Assembly: GCA_019239825.1 (NCBI GenBank)
Contig: JAFAZK010000341.1
Span: 95,570 to 134,049 of the forward strand
Source: Verrucomicrobiota bacterium
Lineage (GTDB): Bacteria > Verrucomicrobiota > Verrucomicrobiia > Chthoniobacterales > JAFAMB01
Direction of reading: 5' to 3'
DNA: 38,480 nucleotides
Positions 32,655 to 38,480 of the stretch are shown piece by piece. How positions within the stretch are numbered: position 1 is the stretch's first letter; every line of letters begins with the position of its first letter. Position numbers and translations under genes: made by a program. The notes under the pieces were generated by a model. That model saw only the letters and a program-made list of their open reading frames with translations. It had not been told where the DNA came from and did no database searches.

Positions 32655-35600
32655 TTACTCCTCGTCGCTGGTGCCTGGTGAGATTCGTCGTCCTAAGCGG
32701 TCAAGGGCGAGATAGATCACGGGGGTGGTGAAAAGGGTCAGCACCTGACTTAGAAGAAGGCCGCCCACAATCGAGATACCCAATGGTCGTCGCAGTTCTG
32801 AGCCGGTACCGGTTCCAAGCATTAGCGGCAACGCTCCGAATAGCGCCGCTAAGGTCGTCATCATGATCGGCCGGAATCGGAGGAGACAGGCTTCGTAAAT
32901 GGCTTCCGGCGGAGATTTACCGTGATCGCGTTGGGCCTCCAAAGCGAAATCGACCATCATGATGGCATTTTTCTTAACAATGCCGATCAGAAGAAGGATC
33001 CCGACGATTCCCATGACATCGAGGCCGCAACCAGTCACCATCAATGCAAGCAAGGCCCCCACTCCCGCCGAAGGCAAGGTAGAGAGAATCGTAATCGGAT
33101 GGAGGAAGCTCTCGTACAGAACCCCGAGGATAATGTACATGGTCACAATAGCGGCGATTAACAGGAATAGTTCGTTGCTCAGAGAAGACTCGAACGCCGA
33201 GGTCGCTCCGCGAAAATTTGCGATGAACCCGTCTGGAAGATTTATGATTCGCTGCGCTTCTTTAATTCTCTGGAGCGCTTCCCCCAGCGACGCCCCCGGC
33301 GCTAGATTAAACGAGATCGTTGCAGCCGGGAATTGCCCTAGATGCTCGATCCGCAAGGGGGTTTCTTTAACCGAGACTGTACTGATAGCAGACAAAGGCA
33401 CCTGACCCGCTCCAGACACTGTGCTGCCAGAAGTAATCGAGCTGGGTACATAAATGGAGCCAAGTGACTGCAAACCATCTTGGAGGTTAGGAGCCGCCTC
33501 CAGGATTACTCGGTACTGATTGGCTTGAGTAAAGATCGTGGAGGCAATCCGTTGGCCAAAGGAATCGTATAATGCGTTGTCCACCGTGGCCGGAGTAATT
33601 CCAAAACGGGCGGCACTTTTTCTATCGATGACAATATCCGCCGTTAATCCGCTCTGCTGCAGATCACTGGCCAAATCGGTGATCTCAGGGGCCTTTTGCA
33701 ATTCGGTAACCAATTTCGGCACCCAGATATTCAGCTGTTTAAGATCGGCGTTCTCCAGCACAAATTGGTATTGAGTGGCACTAACCGTGACGTCAGTGGT
33801 TAGGTCTTGGACAGGCTGCAAATATAAAGCGATACCTTCCTGGCCCTGTACCTCTTGCTCGATACGCCGCACGATTTCCTGAGAAGTCAGCGCACGCTCG
33901 TCATGTGGCTTCAAGTCGATCAAGAGCCGGCCATTATTTACGGTTGTGTTAGTCCCATCCACACCAACGAATGATGATAAACTGACGACATCCGGATCTT
34001 TTAGGATCGTCTTGGCCAGGGTGCTTTGGCGTTTGACCATGGCAGAATACGAAGTCGACTGAGATGCCTGGGTGACGCCTTCAATTAATCCGGTGTCTTG
34101 CACCGGGAAAAATCCTTTCGGGATTACTATATAGAGCCAGATAGTAATGATTAACGTACCGACGGCGACGAGGAGAGTCAGCCCCTGATGACGCAGCACC
34201 CAAGTCAACATACGCCCGTATTGCTTGATCATGGCGCCTACGGTCGATTCACTTAGTCTTTCGAAACCCCCGGTTGGCTCATGGTGGCGCAACATTTTGG
34301 CGCACATCATCGGCACTAAGGTCAGCGATATGACCGCGGATAAGACAATGGTCACAACGGAAGTAACCGAGAATTCGTGAAATAGACGTCCAATGACGTC
34401 CCTCATAAACAAAAGCGGAAAATGGACGGCAATTAGAGAGATGGTCAGCGAGACGATGGTGAAACCGATTTGTTTTGAACCTTTGAGCGCCGCCTCCAAG
34501 GGACTGTCCCCCATCTCGATATACCGGCTGATGTTTTCTATCACCACGATGGCGTCATCCACCACGAAACCGGTGGCAATGGTGAAAGCCATCAACGACA
34601 GGTTGTCGAGATTGAACTTCAGCAAATACATGGCCGACAACGTGCCAATGAGCGAGAGCGGTACTGATAGACTCGGAATGATCGTGGCGCGGAGATTGCG
34701 CAAGAACAAGAAGACCACCAGCACCACCAGGGCCACAGAAATACCAAGCTCAAACTCCACATCCTTGACCGAAGCACGAATAGTAACCGTCCGGTCAGTT
34801 AGCACAGCAACCTGTACCGAACTCGGGAGTGTCGCTTCGAGCATCGGCAACAGGCTTTTGATATTGTCAACAACGCCGATGACGTTGGCGCTGGGTTGTC
34901 TCCTAACTTCCAGGATAATAGCCGGGGTAGTATTCACCCACGAGCCAAGTTTTGTGTTCTCGGCGGTCTCGGCCACAGTCGCCACGTCCCGCATACGCAC
35001 CGGTCTGCCGTTTTTGTACGAAATAATCGAATCCATGTACTCCTGGGGATCATGGAGCTGGTCGTTCGCATTGATGGTGTAGGATTGGGCGGGACCATCA
35101 AAATTTCCTTTTGGAGTATTGACGTTTAGATTCCCGATCGTCGTACGCAGATCGTCGATATTCAGACCGTACGCAGCCAGGGCCTGCAAGTTAGCTTGTA
35201 TTCGCACCGAGGGGCGATGTCCGGTACTGACCTGTACCAGGCCAACTCCCGGAATTTGCGACATTTTCTGCGCTAATCGCGTATCGGCGATATCCGCGAT
35301 TTCCGGCAACCGCAATGTCTTTGACGTCAGGGCGAGGGTAAGAACCGGGGCATCTGCCGGGTTTACCTTTGCGTAGATAGGAGGAGCCGGTAAATCGGAT
35401 GGAAGGAGGTTGTTGGCAGCGTTGATGGCCGCTTGCACTTCCTGTTCAGCGATATCGAGATTCAGGTCCAGACTAAACCGCAGCGTGATAATCGACGCTC
35501 CGGCTGAACTCGAAGACGTCATTTCTTCAAGGCTGGGCATCTCTCCCAACTGACGTTCCAACGGGGCTGTAACCGAAGTGGTCATCACTTCGGCGCTAGC

Positions 35601-35759
35601 ACCCGGATAAAAAGTTTGAATCTGGATGGTCGGGTAGTCGACTTCAGGGAGAGCCGATATCGGCAGGAAATTGTAAGCGACTACGCCGGCAAGCAGAATC
35701 GCGATCATCAGAAGCGAAGTCGCAACCGGCCGGAGTATGAACAGACGGGACGGATTCAT
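32655..35759 (-). CDS. RND efflux pump, MdtB-like
   Basis: The 1034-residue RND pump starts [17 protein letters not shown]. It has D401-D402 in [14 protein letters not shown] and the late [15 protein letters not shown] lysine/aspartate helix, so its proton path is intact. Length and loops are normal for MdtB/AcrB relatives. It follows the adaptor by 97 bp and precedes the second pump by 233 bp. Gene order adaptor-pump-pump-outer membrane protein matches mdtABC systems, and a heterotrimer with the MdtC-like subunit is likely. Substrates of such pumps include bile salts, novobiocin and other amphiphiles in enteric bacteria. They are unknown here. Confidence 0.93.
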   Translation of the reverse strand: MNPSRLFILRPVATSLLMIAILLAGVVAYNFLPISALPEVDYPTIQIQTFYPGASAEVMTTSVTAPLERQLGEMPSLEEMTSSSSAGASIITLRFSLDLNLDIAEQEVQAAINAANNLLPSDLPAPPIYAKVNPADAPVLTLALTSKTLRLPEIADIADTRLAQKMSQIPGVGLVQVSTGHRPSVRIQANLQALAAYGLNIDDLRTTIGNLNVNTPKGNFDGPAQSYTINANDQLHDPQEYMDSIISYKNGRPVRMRDVATVAETAENTKLGSWVNTTPAIILEVRRQPSANVIGVVDNIKSLLPMLEATLPSSVQVAVLTDRTVTIRASVKDVEFELGISVALVVLVVFLFLRNLRATIIPSLSVPLSLIGTLSAMYLLKFNLDNLSLMAFTIATGFVVDDAIVVIENISRYIEMGDSPLEAALKGSKQIGFTIVSLTISLIAVHFPLLFMRDVIGRLFHEFSVTSVVTIVLSAVISLTLVPMMCAKMLRHHEPTGGFERLSESTVGAMIKQYGRMLTWVLRHQGLTLLVAVGTLIITIWLYIVIPKGFFPVQDTGLIEGVTQASQSTSYSAMVKRQSTLAKTILKDPDVVSLSSFVGVDGTNTTVNNGRLLIDLKPHDERALTSQEIVRRIEQEVQGQEGIALYLQPVQDLTTDVTVSATQYQFVLENADLKQLNIWVPKLVTELQKAPEITDLASDLQQSGLTADIVIDRKSAARFGITPATVDNALYDSFGQRIASTIFTQANQYRVILEAAPNLQDGLQSLGSIYVPSSITSGSTVSGAGQVPLSAISTVSVKETPLRIEHLGQFPAATISFNLAPGASLGEALQRIKEAQRIINLPDGFIANFRGATSAFESSLSNELFLLIAAIVTMYIILGVLYESFLHPITILSTLPSAGVGALLALMVTGCGLDVMGIVGILLLIGIVKKNAIMMVDFALEAQRDHGKSPPEAIYEACLLRFRPIMMTTLAALFGALPLMLGTGTGSELRRPLGISIVGGLLLSQVLTLFTTPVIYLALDRLGRRISPGTSDEE

Positions 35760-35804
35760 TAGCAGGAGCCAGGAGCTAGAATCTAGGACTTAGGAGGAAC
35801 AAAA

Positions 35805-35836
35805 CCGCGAATGCACACGAATGGACACGAAAAAAA
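35805..35836. repeat. Single arm of the CCGCGAAT repeat family
   Basis: AACCGCGAATGCACACGAAT followed by GGACACGAAAAAAAC resembles the arm at 3939-3970. No second arm is visible within the 97-bp gap between adaptor and pump. Confidence 0.5.
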
Positions 35837-35856
35837 CGTCTTTCGGCTCCAAGATC

Positions 35857-37230
35857 TTAACTCCCAGGTTCTGAGTTAGAGGCTCCCGGCGGTTTTCGTT
35901 GCGGGCCGCCGCTGCTGTTTCCATTCCCGTTCCAGTTATGATGATGTTCTCGAGGTGACCCGGTACCGTTGGATCTGCCAACCCCTTGATGGGGTTTACT
36001 TGGCGGATCATTTAATGGTTGCTTACCTGGAAGCTGCACCCTTGCGCCGTCGAACAGCCGGTCAACACCATCGGTCACTACCGTTTCACCCGACTCAAGG
36101 CCGGATACGATAGCGGTTCGCTGGCCATCGCTGGGTCCTGTCTTAACCACTCTAACCGACACGGTTGAATCGGAATTCACTACATAAACATAGGAGCCTG
36201 GCGCCCCTAGCTGAATAGCAGCGGTGGGCACAACAATGGTATCCTTCAACGTGTCCACGAGAAGCCGGGCGTTAACAAACTGTTGGGGGAAAAGTTCGTC
36301 TTTATCATTCGGAAACATCGCTCTGAGTTTTACGGTTCCCGTTGATGTATCCACCTGGTTATCCGTGGTGGACAAAGTACCGCTGGCAATCGCGGTTGTA
36401 TCGGTCCGATCGTATGCCGTGACGGGTAAAGTGGCTCCATCACGGAGACGCTTTACCACTTTTGAGATCTTGTCCTCCGACACAGTGAAGATCACCGACA
36501 TGGGCTGCATCTGGGTGATCACTACGATCCCGTTCGCGTCACTGGTCTGGACATAGTTACCCTGATCGACCTGACGGATGCCCACGATTCCGTCAACCGG
36601 AGACACGATATGGCAGTAACCGAGATCTACTTTGACGGTTTGAATCTGAGCTTGGTCAACCAAGACATTACCTTCGTCCTGTTTCACGGTTGCCTCTTGG
36701 GTGTCCACCTGCTGAAAGGCGATCGAATCTTGAGAAGCCAATTTCTTGTAGCGGGCAAGATCCAGTCTGGCGTCATCCAGTAACCCCTGATCTCGAACGA
36801 GTTGGCCCTGATATTGTTCAAGCTGAGCCAGGTAAATCTGAGGATCGATTTGCGCTAAAAAATCACCTTTCTTAACGAGTTGCCCCTCCGTGAAGACGAT
36901 CTGCGTTAGTTGACCGTTAAGTTGGGTTTTGACGGTTACGGTAGCCAGGGGAGTCACCGTGCCTAGTCCTTCTAGGGTAATAGGGATATCTCCCTTTTCC
37001 GCTACCCCGGTCCCAACCGGCATCACCGAGTTCATAAAGGCGTGGCGGCCAAACTGAGCGGTCTGTGGCTTTTGTCCCGAGCGCGGCTGTATTACGAAGA
37101 ACCATAATGCTCCCAAGCCCAGAAAAATCAGGGCGAAGACTAGAAGCCGGGTCCGAGCTTTAGATTTCCGGGGAGGCGGTGGTGGCCGGGAAGGCTTTAA
37201 CTGAGTTGGCTGGGTTATCTGCGTACTCAT
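35857..37230 (-). CDS. RND membrane-fusion adaptor, MdtA-like
   Basis: The 457-residue adaptor links an RND pump to the outer-membrane duct in the periplasm. A proline-rich cytosolic tip (1-28) precedes one membrane helix (about 29-47). The lipoyl/barrel halves are visible as VKTQLNGQLTQIVFTEGQLV and IVSPVDGIVGIRQV. A helical hairpin with the segment DARLDLARYKKLASQDSIA lies between them, and VFTVSED starts the beta-barrel. The C-terminal 50 residues are unusual, low-complexity and rich in G, N, P, S and H. It is the first gene of the four-gene efflux run. The upstream gap (37231-37535) has a repeat and no clear regulator gene. Confidence 0.92.
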   Translation of the reverse strand: MSTQITQPTQLKPSRPPPPPRKSKARTRLLVFALIFLGLGALWFFVIQPRSGQKPQTAQFGRHAFMNSVMPVGTGVAEKGDIPITLEGLGTVTPLATVTVKTQLNGQLTQIVFTEGQLVKKGDFLAQIDPQIYLAQLEQYQGQLVRDQGLLDDARLDLARYKKLASQDSIAFQQVDTQEATVKQDEGNVLVDQAQIQTVKVDLGYCHIVSPVDGIVGIRQVDQGNYVQTSDANGIVVITQMQPMSVIFTVSEDKISKVVKRLRDGATLPVTAYDRTDTTAIASGTLSTTDNQVDTSTGTVKLRAMFPNDKDELFPQQFVNARLLVDTLKDTIVVPTAAIQLGAPGSYVYVVNSDSTVSVRVVKTGPSDGQRTAIVSGLESGETVVTDGVDRLFDGARVQLPGKQPLNDPPSKPHQGVGRSNGTGSPREHHHNWNGNGNSSGGPQRKPPGASNSEPGS

Positions 37231-37411
37231 CCTCGTCTGGCGGTCGAATCGCGGCCCTTAAAACGCGTCTGTTGCTTCCGGTATCTGACCAGAAATCTCA
37301 AAACGATTTTCGCGAGACAAGCCGTCGAAAAACCAGCCACATCGATGACGTGAGAGGCGACGTTAGGACATGATTTTCCGATAAACGGCCTCTCCTAGGG
37401 ATGAAAGGTCT

Positions 37412-37579
37412 GGGAAGAGGAGGAGTTCAAAGAGTTCAAGGAGTTGCCGGAGTTCACGGAGGCAACATTCGTGAGCGGGCAGCCAAAGCTAGCGCTTAGA
37501 CAATCGCCTCCTCTATCGCTTGCAATCCGGCCGATTTGGGACCTCGGTGCTGCTTGAACTCCTTGAACTCCTTTCTCCA
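37412..37579. repeat. Palindromic repeat, GGAGTTCAAGGAGTTC family
   Basis: GGAGGAGTTCAAAGAGTTCA and following bases (37419-37446) are mirrored by TTGAACTCCTTGAACTCCTT at 37554-37573. The right arm overlaps the beginning of the deacetylase frame. The repeat fills most of the 305-bp gap. Confidence 0.8.
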
Positions 37580-38300
37580 TAGTCTACGTCAGCAATGCAC
37601 AATCTGGCATTCGATCGAAACAGTCGGTGTTTCCTATGGCGAGATTCTATTGTCTTTCGACGATGGGCCGAATCCAATTGACGCTACAACCGCGCGATTG
37701 CTCGACATTCTAGGACAGGAATCCGTTCGAGGCGCTTTTTGCGTTTGTGGTAAATCGATTGGCAACGCCTCGGAGCTCGTAGAACGGATGATGACCGAAG
37801 GGCATCTGCTAGTTAACCACAGCTACTGGCATCAACCCTTTGCGCTGTTTTCTGAAAAGTCATTAGAGAAGGAAATCGACGATTGCGATGCAAAGATCGC
37901 TGCCGCATTGCATAGCCCTTCGTTTAAGACTCGATTTTTTCGACCGCCTTGCGGCTGGCAAACCCCTGTACTCGAACGCCTACTACCCCGGTTGCAAAAA
38001 CAGTTATTCCCAATCACCCACTTTGGATACGACACCAACATGACCCGACACAATTACCTTCAATGGGTGGATCGAACTTTGCAGGCAGCCAAGCGTGACG
38101 GAGGCGGTCTCTTCGTCTTACACGATCGCCGTCTGCGTTTCTGGGGCGAACGTTTCTACGATCCTATGGACAAAGATAGCAGCGCTTACCGTGGCTGGGT
38201 CCCGGACGCTGCAGCGCTGCTGATTCGCAGATGCCGAGACGAGGGATTTAGGTTCGCAGATCCACATACATTTACAGGGCCAGGCGACAAAAGGAGCTAG
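37536..38300 (+). CDS. Polysaccharide deacetylase (NodB family)
   Basis: Up to 254 residues long, this is a carbohydrate esterase 4-type enzyme that removes acetyl groups from N-acetylglucosamine polymers such as peptidoglycan or chitin. The motifs are intact: LSFDDG at 39-44 (base D42, metal D43), HSYWH at 95-99 (metal H95, H99), RPPCG at 136-140 and FVLHD with H196. The start is doubtful. The only upstream in-frame starts are TTG codons (37536, and two inside the repeat), and the first residues (LNSLNSFLHS) are translated repeat. No Shine-Dalgarno or signal peptide is seen, so the native N-terminus may have been lost to the repeat. Confidence 0.85.
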   Translation: MGPRCCLNSLNSFLHSLRQQCTIWHSIETVGVSYGEILLSFDDGPNPIDATTARLLDILGQESVRGAFCVCGKSIGNASELVERMMTEGHLLVNHSYWHQPFALFSEKSLEKEIDDCDAKIAAALHSPSFKTRFFRPPCGWQTPVLERLLPRLQKQLFPITHFGYDTNMTRHNYLQWVDRTLQAAKRDGGGLFVLHDRRLRFWGERFYDPMDKDSSAYRGWVPDAAALLIRRCRDEGFRFADPHTFTGPGDKRS

Positions 38301-38378
38301 GAGGCGGTGTCGCGGTGCACCCACAATCGTCCTCGTACTCGATCGAATGCCCGCGTGTGATGGGTGAATACCCAGGCA

Positions 38379-38480
38379 TGGAGGGGAGCCGCTTTGGCGC
38401 GCACTTCGTCACCCTCGCAAGCTTTGCCACACCGCTAATCCGGCCAGAGGGTGTCGAAAGCAGGCGGCTCCCGGGAACGT
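38379..38480. repeat. GGAGGGGAGCCGC repeat, second copy, at window end
   Basis: It begins TGGAGGGGAGCCGCTTTGG and runs to AGGCGGCTCCCGGGAACGT at the last base, matching both ends of the element at 20766-20870. The inner sequence differs. It may continue beyond the window. Confidence 0.75.

Noticed and set aside
3939-38480. CRISPR array made of the repeats
   Set aside because: The repeats are inverted, of different families and irregularly spaced. There are no regular spacers and no cas genes.

Overview
The window is a bacterial chromosome segment of moderate GC. Several things point to Verrucomicrobiota, possibly a soil lineage of the Chthoniobacter/Udaeobacter kind: many different palindromic repeats fill most gaps, the TonB-dependent receptors are paralogous, starts often lack a clear Shine-Dalgarno, and the outer membrane is Gram-negative. 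The phylum is an inference, not a proof. There is no phage, insertion sequence, integrase or CRISPR array.

Layout. 1-9.4 kb: tRNA-His, a GH39 glycosidase, an MFS exporter, a fused amino-acid ABC binding protein/permease, a secreted beta-propeller/phosphoesterase behind a Pho-box-like site, and a Rieske ferredoxin. 9.5-24.3 kb: a KirBac-type potassium channel, then the most unusual block, with three MocR/GntR-aminotransferase regulators (MocR1-3), two large TonB-dependent receptors (TBDR1-2), a small fibronectin-III-like protein, a 54-residue membrane peptide not seen at usual length cut-offs, and a 197-residue protein of unknown function. 24.5-27.4 kb: a berberine-bridge-type FAD oxidase next to a CBM9-like protein, then a GNAT acetyltransferase. 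27.5-37.2 kb: a complete tripartite efflux system of the MdtABC type (adaptor, two RND pumps, outer-membrane lipoprotein), all on the minus strand. 37.5 kb to the end: a NodB-type deacetylase with an odd N-terminus and a truncated repeat.

The TBDR/MocR block looks like one regulatory system. Five places carry two half-sites close to RCCACTT, always exactly 24 bp apart: upstream of TBDR1, TBDR2, MocR2 and the 54-residue peptide gene, plus one between the convergent MocR1 and TBDR1. A 24-bp direct repeat fits a dimeric MocR regulator that reads one half-site with each winged helix. MocR1 and MocR2 keep the PLP-binding lysine (K338). MocR3 has arginine there and has gained a CxxCxC cluster nearby, so it cannot sense through a PLP Schiff base and may be a repurposed or decaying paralogue. 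The receptors' substrate cannot be read from the sequence. An amine or amino-acid-like ligand is suggested only by what is known of MocR regulators.
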